Shown: one piece after another, positions 1 to 8,131 of the stretch
Numbering within the stretch: the stretch's first letter is position 1
How the letters are laid out: each line of letters begins with the position of its first letter
From: Paraktedonobacter sp035294465
GTDB taxonomy: Bacteria > Chloroflexota > Ktedonobacteria > Ktedonobacterales > Ktedonobacteraceae
Direction of reading: 5' to 3'
NCBI GenBank assembly: GCA_035294465.1
Contig: DATGKW010000003.1
Coordinates: 1 to 26,298 of the forward strand
Length of the DNA stretch: 26,298 nt
Position numbers and translations under genes: made by a program
The notes under the pieces: model-generated
Databases searched by the model: none
What the model was told of the DNA's origin: nothing
The model's input: the letters and a program-made list of their open reading frames with translations, nothing else

Positions 1-87
1 GCCAGAAACAGTTCTGCCGCTGGACCGCTCGATGCCATTGATCTTCTGCTTCATCCTAAACGCCTGATTGCGATGTTACGAGGATGA
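1..87 (+). CDS. possible 3' end of an unrecognised gene (5' truncated by window)
   Basis: Reading from base 1 in the first frame gives 28 open codons ending at TGA 85-87. The peptide ends DAIDLLLHPKRLIAMLRG, which looks like the amphipathic C-terminus of a real protein. I do not recognise the family. The other two forward frames also stop within the first 70 bases and give less protein-like sequence. The piece is too short to rule out chance. Confidence 0.33.
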   Translation, partial: ARNSSAAGPLDAIDLLLHPKRLIAMLRG

Positions 88-241
88 AGAACTATTGGGC
101 GATGAAACGCGCAGAATCAGGCAGTGTCCTGGAGCCAGATACCGCTTACGTAGGGCAATTCCTGGCAACCCGGAGCAGCTCTTGGGTTGAGACAGTCTTC
201 CACGCTCGCCCGATAAAATCGATGCATATGTATCTCTACTC

Positions 242-250
242 TGCTATAAT
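242..250 (+). promoter_or_regulatory. extended -10 promoter for the YihY-like gene
   Basis: TGCTATAAT is a perfect -10 hexamer (245-250) with a TGn extension. No convincing -35 hexamer lies 16-18 bases upstream, as is usual for extended -10 promoters. Initiation near 257 would give a leader of about 125 bases. Nothing else is seen in the gene-free stretch 88-382. Confidence 0.45.
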
Positions 251-382
251 TGCGGCAGCACTGCCTCTGCTCAACAATAGAGAAGCGCCAGACGGGCCAG
301 GGGCGATGGGGGTCAGCGCAGGCTAAACACAACCGAAAGATGGGAACCTTATGGAATAATCTTATATCTTGTGAGGAATGCT

Positions 383-1432
383 ATGGAAGCACAGGAAGCA
401 TCACACAATCTCAACCCCACTCCACTACCGCCACCACAAACCGAAACCTCTCCGGAAGGAGCTGCGAAAATGCTGCATGAGGCTGAGGAAGAGGCCAAAC
501 ACCTGTTCGCAGAGGCCGAGGAGCACGAGACAGTTGTAGTAACAATAGAGGAGGCCAAAACGTTCGGAATCTTCTGGCTGAAATCCCTGAACGACTGGAT
601 ACTCAACTTTGCCTCCGGTCTGGCGTACAATCTACTGATGGCTACGCTTCCCGTCGTGATTGCCCTGGGTGCCATCATCGGTTTCGTCTCCGGTAAACTC
701 AGCCCGCAAAATCAGCAGGCCCTCGTCACACGCCTGAGCGCGGTTTTCCCCTCCGTCCTGGGTCAGAATGTCCTGGCCCCGGCGCTGATTATTCTGCACA
801 AAGACGCGGGGGCCCTCGGCGTGCTGGCAATTGTGCTGGCGCTCTACAATGGCTCGCGCCTTTTTGTCGCCATGGAGAACTACTTCGCGATCATCTATCA
901 CACTCCCGCGCGCCCATATGTGCGCCAGAATCTGACAGCACTGATGATGTTCCTGATTTTTATGGTACTTATCCCTATTATGCTGCTGGCCTCTTCTGTT
1001 GGTCTAGGAGGTACCGGCCTGGGAGGCTTCCTGGAAGGCTTAATCGCGTCTTTACTCCTTTTCCAGGCCATTTATATGATTGTGCCCAATCAGCATATCA
1101 GCCTGCGCAACAGCTGGCGAGGCACCGTTGTAGCTGCAGTCGCTCTTCAGATCTATGTCACCATTTTCCCGCTCTATATCAGGCGTTTTCTGGGCAGTTA
1201 TACCGGCAATATAGGTTTTGCAGTGATCCTCCTGCTTTTCTTTTACTACTTTGCAGTGATCCTCCTGCTGGGTGCCGAGGTGAACGCCTACTATGCCGAG
1301 GATGTGCGCGCGCGACCGAGGAGCATCGCCGATCTAGTTCACCAGGCTACGCTTGAGGCCGATAGAGCGGAATTGGAAGAACTGGCACGGCAGAAAGCAG
1401 CCCATCACTCCCCAAAACCATCGAAGGAATAA
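383..1432 (+). CDS. YihY/BrkB family inner-membrane protein
   Basis: This 349-residue protein has a charged, Glu-rich N-terminal region of about 60 residues, then about six hydrophobic segments, then a charged, probably cytoplasmic tail. The core holds family-type features: SGLAYNLLMATLPVVIAL in the first membrane segment, LALYNGSRLFVAMENYFAIIY after the second, and LLLGAEVNAYYAED after the last. The YihY/BrkB family (formerly mis-named ribonuclease BN) is of uncertain function and has been discussed as a transporter. ATG 383 is chosen because GAGG at 373-376 sits 6 bases upstream; the in-frame GTG at 371 overlaps that site. It is transcribed alone and converges on the DUF1464-like gene with a 26-base gap. 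The family call is sure, the biochemical role is not. Confidence 0.9.
   Translation: MEAQEASHNLNPTPLPPPQTETSPEGAAKMLHEAEEEAKHLFAEAEEHETVVVTIEEAKTFGIFWLKSLNDWILNFASGLAYNLLMATLPVVIALGAIIGFVSGKLSPQNQQALVTRLSAVFPSVLGQNVLAPALIILHKDAGALGVLAIVLALYNGSRLFVAMENYFAIIYHTPARPYVRQNLTALMMFLIFMVLIPIMLLASSVGLGGTGLGGFLEGLIASLLLFQAIYMIVPNQHISLRNSWRGTVVAAVALQIYVTIFPLYIRRFLGSYTGNIGFAVILLLFFYYFAVILLLGAEVNAYYAEDVRARPRSIADLVHQATLEADRAELEELARQKAAHHSPKPSKE
1217..1269 (+). repeat. 20-base direct repeat inside the YihY-like gene
   Basis: TTTGCAGTGATCCTCCTGCT occurs exactly at 1217-1236 and again at 1250-1269, 33 bases (11 codons) apart in the same frame. It encodes FAVILLL twice in the last membrane segment with identical codons, as expected of a small recent in-frame duplication or gene conversion. 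Confidence 0.8.
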
Positions 1433-1458
1433 CGCTGCGCATTGCCTCTCCGCTCCCC

Positions 1459-2397
1459 TCACGGACGCGAAATCAGGGCAACCTGCTCAGCCTGGCGAAT
1501 CTGGAGATGGTTTACGACATCAGCCGCGCTGCCACCCAGTTCCAGACCCTCAGCCAGTAGCGCGGCGCCGAGCGCTGCTTCGTAGCCTTCATGCTCGCTG
1601 CTTGCCTGGGGAAAAAGATAGATCTGGTAGCTATCGGCCAGACGCTCGATCAATCTGGCACTTTCCTGGCCTAGCACGACCATATCCTCTATATGATGGG
1701 TTGCCAGCAGGCCGGCCAGTTCTTGCGTCAAACCTTCCCAGAAAGCCTCATGTAGAGCCTTCTGCAGCGCCTCGTGCCGTGCGTCATCTTGCTCTCCCTG
1801 CGCGGTTTCCAGCATCGCCAGGTATCTGTAGGCAAGTGGCAGGGAGGTACCTTGCAGCGTGCCTATTCCATTGACAATCTGGCCATCCTGGATCACCAGA
1901 GCGCAGACGCCGCCCACGCCAGCATTGACATACAAAAAGCTCATCTCCGGCCAGCTAGCCTCCTGTTCGCGCAGATGACGCAACAGAGCCACTACCGCGC
2001 ACACCTCATTGGCTGTTCCCAGGCCGGGACGTAGCAGGCGACGATGAAGAGGAACCGTAGGCAGATATTCAACCGACGGAGCGCAATAGCTGCGCACGCT
2101 GATAGAGCGCAGAATTTGCAAAACAGCGCTTACCTCTGTAAAAGCCGGCAATGGACGATAGCGCTGCAACAGCCTATCTACTTGCTCGCTGGTAAGCGCC
2201 GGCAGAGCGCTAAACGGGGCTGTCACATCCAGTGAAAGGACCATAGTCGGCTCAGGATAAAGCGGGCAGCTTCCATGTATCCAGGCCAGCAAATCATTGA
2301 CAGTAGAAAACTCGTGGAACTCTATCAACTTGCCCTGATCAACACAACAAACCCTCCACGATCCCGCAGCATAATCCACGCCAACACTCACTGTCAT
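1459..2397 (-). CDS. DUF1464-like protein with ASKHA (acetate/sugar kinase-like) fold
   Basis: The protein has 312 residues. Its N-terminus (VSVGVDYAAGSWRVCCVDQG) resembles the first phosphate-binding hairpin of the sugar kinase/hsp70/actin superfamily. A second glycine-rich strand (FLYVNAGVGGVCALVIQDG) and a late small-residue stretch (GYEAALGAALLAEGL) fit the remaining ATP-site elements of that fold. This pattern matches DUF1464, best known from archaea and of unassigned function. The frame stays open to 2865, but ATG 2397 is chosen because GAGGAG lies just upstream and the promoter at 2431-2439 excludes the longer forms. It is divergent from the histidine kinase gene and ends 26 bases from the YihY-like gene. 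The DUF name is from memory of the family; the fold call is an inference. Confidence 0.65.
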   Translation of the reverse strand: MTVSVGVDYAAGSWRVCCVDQGKLIEFHEFSTVNDLLAWIHGSCPLYPEPTMVLSLDVTAPFSALPALTSEQVDRLLQRYRPLPAFTEVSAVLQILRSISVRSYCAPSVEYLPTVPLHRRLLRPGLGTANEVCAVVALLRHLREQEASWPEMSFLYVNAGVGGVCALVIQDGQIVNGIGTLQGTSLPLAYRYLAMLETAQGEQDDARHEALQKALHEAFWEGLTQELAGLLATHHIEDMVVLGQESARLIERLADSYQIYLFPQASSEHEGYEAALGAALLAEGLELGGSAADVVNHLQIRQAEQVALISRP

Positions 2398-2430
2398 AGC
2401 TCTTTCTCCTCTTCCTTTTGTTTGTGCGCC

Positions 2431-2439
2431 ATTATAGCA
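2431..2439 (-). promoter_or_regulatory. extended -10 promoter for the DUF1464-like gene
   Basis: On the minus strand this reads TGCTATAAT, a perfect -10 with TGn extension, identical to the element upstream of the YihY-like gene. Initiation near 2424 gives a leader of about 27 bases containing the GAGGAG ribosome-binding site. No good -35 is seen. Confidence 0.5.
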
Positions 2440-2502
2440 TAAGGAGAAAGACCTGTGAGAAACAGAAGTCCTTGAGAATCCATAGATAAAGTTCTTCATC
2501 AC

Positions 2503-2532
2503 TTGACGTATAGTAGACTCATCTGCTACACT
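2503..2532 (+). promoter_or_regulatory. candidate promoter for the histidine kinase
   Basis: TTGACG (2503-2508), an 18-base spacer and TACACT (2527-2532), the latter preceded by TG one base before it. The same TGCTACACTAC string forms the -10 of the enoyl-CoA hydratase promoter at 8802. The leader would be long, about 280 bases, and I see no known RNA element or convincing gene in it. Confidence 0.4.
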
Positions 2533-2819
2533 ACACTCTTGGAAATATCTCTCCCCGATGAGACCTGTTTCTTTTCGGACTTTGCGTCTTCTTTCCGGTC
2601 CCGCAAGGAGACGCCGATCAAAACGTTTGCCAGATGGGAAAAAGGATACAGAAGAGAAACGGCAATCTGGCTGTTTACGCGCACTGAGATAAGAAGCTGC
2701 CGTCTGCAAAAGCAGAAGAAAGATATCTGGATAGTTATGCGCACATCGGCAACGATAATACTTCTCAATCCAATCGGAGCCATGCTCAATGGCAAGTATT
2801 TTTAAGAGGATACAGGAGC

Positions 2820-5780
2820 ATGTCAGGAGAGGATCGCCCACCAGTCGACTCGGCCGAACAGGCACGTCTGCGGAGAGCGCTGCGTGAAAGCGTTATTCTA
2901 CGCGAGCTGGCCGATATTTTAAATTCCTCGCTCGACCTCGAACACATTCTGCAAGAACTAGTGAAGCGCACCACCGAATTGTGCGACGTGGCGCGCTGTG
3001 CTGTCTGGCTGCTAGAGGAAACCTGGAATCGTTTCCGCCCAGTCACCTACTATATCACCTCGCACTCCCTGGGAAACGAAATGCTGAGATCTGCCGACGC
3101 GATCTGGCACCGTAGTCCCCTTCCGGTCGATAACCCCGTGATCCAACGTTTGCTCGCAGAAGGCGGAATGCTTTATATCGAGGATCTACGCACTGAGCCA
3201 ACAGTGCAGGTCTTCGCGGAAACGTTCCAGACCCATTCGGTTCTGTTGATTGCCCTCACCCGCGAAGGACGCCCTGTCGGGATGATGTCGCTGGATAACC
3301 CTGGCCAGGTACATGCTTTCTCCCAGGAACAGCAGCAGATGGCCAGGGCGATTGGCCAGCAGGCTACCATTGCCATTGACAATGCGCGCCTCTATCGCAG
3401 AGCGCAGGAGCAGCAGTCACGCGCTGAGCATTTGATCGAACGCGCCCGCGCGATCTACCAGGTAGCCATGACGGTCAATTCCGGCGAAGAGCTTCCGGCT
3501 GTGCTGAAGTTAGCGACTGACCATCTGGCACGGGGGCTAGATGCCGACGGTGGAGTAGCCATGCTGCTAGAGGCTAATGGAACAACTCTCCGCCCGATTG
3601 ATCAGATCACGCAGAGCGTAGACGATGAGCTTACGCCTCTCAGCCTTTCCCTGGAGAGGCTTCCTAACTTCCGGCAGGCGGTCTCTGCCGGTAAGCCAAT
3701 CCTGGTAGGTATGGAGCAAGCTAGGGAACAGGAGATTGAATGGTTTCACCGGTTTAGCCTTAAAAATATTCTGGTTGTTCCTCTGATGGGCAGCGCTCCG
3801 CAGGAAGAGGCAAACTGGGATCTGCCCGGCGAAGGCAATGGAGAATCAGCGCTAGCAACGGCGGAAATACAGCCGGCAAGCGCGTCTTGCCCCGGCTTGA
3901 TTGTAATTCATTATACCAGGCGCCGCAAACCCACCAGAGGGGAATATGCCTTCGCGCAAGATATTGCAGCCCAGTGCGGCCTGGCTATCGAGAAAGCACG
4001 CCTTCTGGCCGAAGCACGTCGGGCAGCGGATCTGGCCACCGAGCGAGCGAATACCCTGGATGCAGTTTTTCAGGCCATGACCGAGGGCATCACGGTCATC
4101 ACACCTGATGGAAAGGTCTCGATCCGTAACAATGCTGCTGCACAATTCCTCGGTGTCCCGGTCTACTCCAGTGCCTCGCTAGAAACATTCCTCCAACGGC
4201 ACCCGACTTATACTCTGGATGGGCAGCCCATCTCCTATGAAGATTTTTCTCTCACCCGCGCCCTGCGTGGAGATACTCAGGTGCGCGGCGAGCGTATCAT
4301 TACCACCAGAACCGATGGAAGCAGGCGTGTCATAGAACTTACTGCTACTCAGCTGCGAAATAACGAGAAGCAGCAGATTGGCCTGGTTTGCGCCTTCCGG
4401 GATATTACAGTGCAAATGAAGGCAGAAGAGCGCATCCGCCAGGCGTTAGATACGTTTTTACATATTGCCGAGGTCGTCTCTTACAGTACGGATATTGACG
4501 ATATTCTCCGCCGCGTGCTGGCTGAGACGCTGGCCGCCCTGGATTGCCAGCGAGGCGCTGTCTATCTGTTTCAACAGACTCAGGGCGTTTTTGATCCACA
4601 TCTCTTACTGGGCTTTTCTCCAGCGGAAGAAGCCTGCTGGCTACAAAAGCAGCAAAGCTGGCTCGACCCTCAGGCAGGAACAGCGTACAAGTTTTACGAG
4701 CAGCTTCTGCAAGGCCATGCTGTGTTGATCGGCGAGGAGTATTTTCCTGCTGCGTCGAACCCTTTTGAAGGCTGTATGGTCCTGGCCGCGCCCATCAAAC
4801 ACGATCAACAAACGCGAGGTCTGATCCTGCTGGATCGCTCACTTCCTAACACCTCATTCCAACAAAAGCAAATGCCTCTTAGCTTTACCTCCTGGGATAT
4901 AACGATTGTTGAGGGCATTGCCCAGCTAGCAGGCATGGCTATGGAACAAGCTCGCTGGCAGCAAGAGGCCATCGATGCGCGCGCCAGTGAGGCTGCGATG
5001 CGCGAGGCAGATGCCATGAAGAACGATTTCCTCGCGCTCACCGCTCACGAATTCCGCAATCCCCTGACCGTCATCCTGGCCCGCAGCCAGAGCGCCCTGC
5101 GTACCTTGCGCCGCGCTGCTGCCGAAGGCACCCCTTCACCTTATGCTTCGGCTGAAGAGCACCTGGAGCTGATCGCCGCCCAGACCAAACAACTGAATAA
5201 CATAGTGACAACTTTTTTGGACGCGGCCCGTATCAACCAGGGACAAATCACCCTCAAGAGCGAAACCGTCGATCTGGGTAAAATCGCTCGCCAGGTGGTC
5301 AAAGATCAGGCCAGCTTGGCGGAAAATCATACACTGTGTTGCAATATAAATGACGAAGAGGCTCCGTATCTGGTTCGCGGAGACCAGGCCCGCCTCGCCC
5401 AGGTTATCGCCAATCTGGTTGAGAACGCCATCAAATACAGTCCCTTCGGTGGCCCGGTCACAGTCAGCCTGAGCCGGCGACAGCCTGGCGCAAAGCCCCT
5501 TATCGAGGTCAATGTCAAGGACCAGGGCATGGGGATTCCCCCCGAAGCACAGGCCAGGCTTTTTGAACGCTTCTACCGAGTTCCGCATAGTGCAGGCAAC
5601 GAGACGCGGGGAATCGGCCTGGGCCTCTATCTCGTCTCCCATCTGATACAGATGCATGGAGGGAGCATTCGTGTCGAGAGCAGCGGAGTTCTGGGCGAAG
5701 GCAGTCGCTTTATTTTTACGCTCCCCGCGCTCTCGGCTCCCGCTACAGGCGAGCCTTCGGGCCAGGACGCGGCCCTCTAA
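2820..5780 (+). CDS. soluble GAF-GAF-PAS-GAF sensor histidine kinase
   Basis: This 986-residue kinase has no membrane segment, so it is predicted cytoplasmic. Domains in order: GAF (about 25-190), GAF (about 208-395), PAS (about 410-530), GAF (about 543-715), HisKA dimerisation domain (about 735-805) and HATPase_c (about 850-975). The H-box ALTAHEFRNPLTV carries the phospho-acceptor His743. The ATP-binding lid is complete: N-box ANLVENAIKYS (Asn869), G1 DQGMGIP (Asp901), F-box LFERFYR and G2 GIGLGLYL (from Gly931). GAF and PAS domains usually bind small molecules, haem or chromophores; no ligand can be read here. GAGG at 2806-2809 supports ATG 2820. No response regulator gene lies in the window, so its partner is elsewhere. 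Its stop codon overlaps that of the next gene. Confidence 0.93.
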   Translation: MSGEDRPPVDSAEQARLRRALRESVILRELADILNSSLDLEHILQELVKRTTELCDVARCAVWLLEETWNRFRPVTYYITSHSLGNEMLRSADAIWHRSPLPVDNPVIQRLLAEGGMLYIEDLRTEPTVQVFAETFQTHSVLLIALTREGRPVGMMSLDNPGQVHAFSQEQQQMARAIGQQATIAIDNARLYRRAQEQQSRAEHLIERARAIYQVAMTVNSGEELPAVLKLATDHLARGLDADGGVAMLLEANGTTLRPIDQITQSVDDELTPLSLSLERLPNFRQAVSAGKPILVGMEQAREQEIEWFHRFSLKNILVVPLMGSAPQEEANWDLPGEGNGESALATAEIQPASASCPGLIVIHYTRRRKPTRGEYAFAQDIAAQCGLAIEKARLLAEARRAADLATERANTLDAVFQAMTEGITVITPDGKVSIRNNAAAQFLGVPVYSSASLETFLQRHPTYTLDGQPISYEDFSLTRALRGDTQVRGERIITTRTDGSRRVIELTATQLRNNEKQQIGLVCAFRDITVQMKAEERIRQALDTFLHIAEVVSYSTDIDDILRRVLAETLAALDCQRGAVYLFQQTQGVFDPHLLLGFSPAEEACWLQKQQSWLDPQAGTAYKFYEQLLQGHAVLIGEEYFPAASNPFEGCMVLAAPIKHDQQTRGLILLDRSLPNTSFQQKQMPLSFTSWDITIVEGIAQLAGMAMEQARWQQEAIDARASEAAMREADAMKNDFLALTAHEFRNPLTVILARSQSALRTLRRAAAEGTPSPYASAEEHLELIAAQTKQLNNIVTTFLDAARINQGQITLKSETVDLGKIARQVVKDQASLAENHTLCCNINDEEAPYLVRGDQARLAQVIANLVENAIKYSPFGGPVTVSLSRRQPGAKPLIEVNVKDQGMGIPPEAQARLFERFYRVPHSAGNETRGIGLGLYLVSHLIQMHGGSIRVESSGVLGEGSRFIFTLPALSAPATGEPSGQDAAL

Positions 5781-6502
5781 ACATTCCAAACGATATAGTT
5801 GAAAGGCGTGGGCGCAGCAACCGGAGCGCTGAGGTGGACGGTGAAACCGGCAGCCGGCTGAAGCGAAATATAATGCACAACTACAGGGCCTGGATCGCCG
5901 GTCAGCATGACCGTGACAACGCTCCGCTCGGAGATCTGCGAATGGGGAATCATGACTTCCTCCTGCCCCTGTTCGATCAGAGCACTTCCACCCGGCAGAT
6001 AGGAACCAGCAGAAGTCGCACGCTTCTCCTCTGCCTGATCAACTCGTGCAGCCGTGAGTGACTGCATACCAGAGATGGTAGCCTCCTTTTCAACAGACAC
6101 CTCCCGTTTATCAGTCACCGCAGTTACGTGGTCGGTAACAGATTCGCGCTCCTCTCCAGGGCGCACCGCTTGCAAATGAACCTTCGTCGAACGTCCCAGG
6201 CGCTTCTTCCGAACATCTACTAGAGGTAGAGCGCCGGGGTTACTTTGTGATAGCGCCTGCTCATGCATCCCCGGCGCGAGGGAATCCGCGCTGGGGCGGA
6301 CCGCTGGCAACGGGCGTGATTGCAGATGCAGTAATGGAGGGATAACCGCAGCCCCGCTTTTCGCCGAATCGGACTCATCTTCGTGCCATCCGTTACTCTC
6401 AAGTTTATTCTGTGCTGTAATCTCTTCCACAGAGGCCGCGAGGGCCTTTCTTTCTAACTCCAGGCGCTTACGGGTGCGCATATGCTTACCAAACCATGCC
6501 AT
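5777..6502 (-). CDS. hypothetical protein with C-terminal beta-rich domain
   Basis: I do not recognise this 241-residue protein. The first 40 residues are basic and helical (MAWFGKHMRTRKRLELERKA). About 130 residues of low-complexity, Pro/Ser/Glu-rich, probably disordered sequence follow. The last 55 residues are a hydrophobic, beta-patterned block (SVVTVMLTGDPGPVVVHYIS and onward) ending FNYIVWNV. No signal peptide or membrane segment is seen. GAGG seven bases upstream supports ATG 6502. Its TAG (5777-5779) overlaps the TAA of the kinase (5778-5780), so the two genes converge with a 4-base overlap and no terminator between them. The C-terminal block is the part most likely to be conserved. 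Confidence 0.7.
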   Translation of the reverse strand: MAWFGKHMRTRKRLELERKALAASVEEITAQNKLESNGWHEDESDSAKSGAAVIPPLLHLQSRPLPAVRPSADSLAPGMHEQALSQSNPGALPLVDVRKKRLGRSTKVHLQAVRPGEERESVTDHVTAVTDKREVSVEKEATISGMQSLTAARVDQAEEKRATSAGSYLPGGSALIEQGQEEVMIPHSQISERSVVTVMLTGDPGPVVVHYISLQPAAGFTVHLSAPVAAPTPFNYIVWNV

Positions 6503-6670
6503 CTTAATACCTCAACAATCTGATTTCATCTGTCATCTTTGATATAAAAAGACACATTTATATACAGAATAGCATATTCAACCGATTTGGCCCGATGAAC
6601 TAGCACATTTGGGCAGGATTACTACCAGCAGAGAAACATAGGAATATTTGGTAGAGAGGACTGGATTCGC

Positions 6671-6699
6671 TTGAAAGATCAACGATAACCAGTTATACT
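6671..6699 (+). promoter_or_regulatory. near-consensus promoter for the first coxG-like gene
   Basis: TTGAAA (6671-6676), a 17-base spacer and TATACT (6694-6699), each hexamer one mismatch from consensus. Initiation near 6706 gives a leader of about 95 bases ending in the ribosome-binding site GGAGGGG. It also shows that the frame opening at 6702 is not the protein start. The rest of 6503-6670 shows no gene. Confidence 0.6.
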
Positions 6700-6800
6700 A
6701 CGTGGCGATTAGACACAGAAGAGAGTTTCTTTCTCTCGCAAGTCTACAGGTCCTGATTATCGCTTTACTTTATTTCAGTTGTCGAAGGAGGGGTTTTTTT

Positions 6801-7235
6801 ATGAAGCTCAATGGAACACACAAATTTAAAGCGAATAGCTCCCGCGTTTTTAATGCTATCCTTGATCCATCAGTTCTCCAGCAGTGCATTCCCGGCTGCG
6901 AATCGGTCGAAGTTCTGGATGCCTCTCGCTTGCAGGTTAATGTCACTACTTCACTGCCCGGCCTGAAAGGTCCCTACGGCGTGGTGGTTAATCTTCTGCA
7001 ACGGCAGGACCCCAACTTGATTGTTCTAGGTGTAAAACGCCAGGGGCGCGGCGGTTCTGTTGATGCAACCGCCAACATTAGTATTGCCGACGAGGCAGAT
7101 GGCGCTCTGGTGACTTACGACGCCAGCGCCGATCTTTCAGGACCTATTGCGATTGCTAATAATCCTGTCGGCAAAGGCGTGGTGAACAGCACGCTGAACA
7201 GCGTTTTCCAGAATCTGGACAAAGTTCTGGCCTGA
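6801..7235 (+). CDS. CoxG-like SRPBCC family protein
   Basis: The protein is 144 residues. It starts MKLNGTHKFKANSSRVFNAI and has the helix-grip (START/Bet v 1-like) pattern of the carbon monoxide dehydrogenase subunit G family: LDPSVLQQCIPGCESVEVLD after the first helix, the GLKGPYGVVVNL strand, and a long C-terminal helix (VNSTLNSVFQNLDKVLA). In CO oxidisers CoxG is reported to help recruit CO dehydrogenase to the membrane; many genomes carry stand-alone homologues of unknown role, and this one has no coxMSL nearby. AGGAGGGG and a run of seven T precede ATG 6801. It ends at a strong terminator. A second family member is encoded at 8132-8584 on the other strand. The SRPBCC fold is well supported, the CoxG role is not. 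Confidence 0.85.
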   Translation: MKLNGTHKFKANSSRVFNAILDPSVLQQCIPGCESVEVLDASRLQVNVTTSLPGLKGPYGVVVNLLQRQDPNLIVLGVKRQGRGGSVDATANISIADEADGALVTYDASADLSGPIAIANNPVGKGVVNSTLNSVFQNLDKVLA

Positions 7236-7261
7236 GTAGGGCTATTTGCTTGGAATGGAAT

Positions 7262-7291
7262 AAAGAGGGCGGTAGAAGAGCCGCCCTCTTT
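7262..7291. terminator. bidirectional intrinsic terminator
   Basis: AAAGAGGGCGG (7262-7272) and CCGCCCTCTTT (7281-7291) form a perfect 11-bp stem with an 8-base loop. T-rich sequence follows on the plus side and a weaker one on the minus side. It lies between the converging coxG-like and methyltransferase genes and touches the latter's stop codon. Confidence 0.85.
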
Positions 7292-8121
7292 CAGTTTTCA
7301 TGCCGCCACCACAAAATCGCCGAAGTGTTCGACCAGAGGGGAGAGCGCAAGGGATCGCCCTCAATCAGCCACCTCTCTAACAGTCCCCGCAACTCGCGGC
7401 GTATCTGCGCGTTATCCTCCAGAATCAATTGCTCTATCAGCTCGTCCTCAGCATCCTGCAACGAAGGGTATGTCAGTTCGAAGGACGTGGCCACGACCTC
7501 GACATTCGCATAAATTCCCAGCTCGTAGAGCACATCCAGCGCGTGGATATAGCCTGGGGGCAGACGGCGCTCGTCGCCATGAAAATGCTGCCAGAATGGC
7601 GCGGTCAGCACATCAATAGAGGTCGCTCGTAAATAGAGATAACACGCCTGCCGACTGGCTGCATGCAACTTTTTCAAGAAAGGTACAATATCCAGAATTG
7701 GATACAGCACGTGGCTACATATCACGATATCGGCTCGCAAGTCTGCGGGCGCGTCCTCCCAGGTGCATTGTATCGTGGAGATGTTGGGGATGCCGTTTGC
7801 TGCAATCTCGGCACGTAAGTAGTTCAACATGGACGCGTTTGGCTCCAGCGCGGTGACGTGCCGGACCAGAGGGGCGAGAGCCAGAGAAAAGCGCCCGGTC
7901 CCCGCGCCTACATCCAGCACGCTGGTTTGAGGTGTAACCTGCGCGCACAGGCGCAAATAGAACGGATCGTTGGCTGCGCTCTCACGGGTCACACGGTGAA
8001 AGCTCTGCGCGCGGCGATCCCAGAAGTCCGCGCTGGTTCGTCCTAAGCGGGCATAAGCCGCGTCCATTTGCGCGGCACGTGCCCTGATCAGTTCCTGCCA
8101 GCGTTCAACAGCCGTCTGCAT
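7291..8121 (-). CDS. class I SAM-dependent methyltransferase
   Basis: The protein has 276 residues. After a 60-residue helical N-terminus comes motif I, SVLDVGAGTGRFSLAL (about 67-82), with the acidic residue that binds the ribose hydroxyls at the end of the next strand (VTALEPN, Glu93). Motif IV-like sequence is ADIVICSHVLYPI. The C-terminal 100 residues are helical and Glu-rich, without a recognisable substrate domain. It fits the Methyltransf_11/25 type, whose members act on small molecules as well as proteins; the substrate cannot be read. ATG 8121 has GAGG nine bases upstream and lies 10 bases after the stop of the second coxG-like gene, so the two are almost certainly co-transcribed. 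Confidence 0.85.
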   Translation of the reverse strand: MQTAVERWQELIRARAAQMDAAYARLGRTSADFWDRRAQSFHRVTRESAANDPFYLRLCAQVTPQTSVLDVGAGTGRFSLALAPLVRHVTALEPNASMLNYLRAEIAANGIPNISTIQCTWEDAPADLRADIVICSHVLYPILDIVPFLKKLHAASRQACYLYLRATSIDVLTAPFWQHFHGDERRLPPGYIHALDVLYELGIYANVEVVATSFELTYPSLQDAEDELIEQLILEDNAQIRRELRGLLERWLIEGDPLRSPLWSNTSAILWWRHEN

Positions 8122-8131
8122 CGCGTGCGCC

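Noticed and set aside
2503..2805. Open frames of about 90-100 codons on both strands in the spacer before the histidine kinase
   Set aside because: No ribosome-binding site, TTG-type start, low-complexity and biased residues; the region is better explained as divergent promoters and leader.
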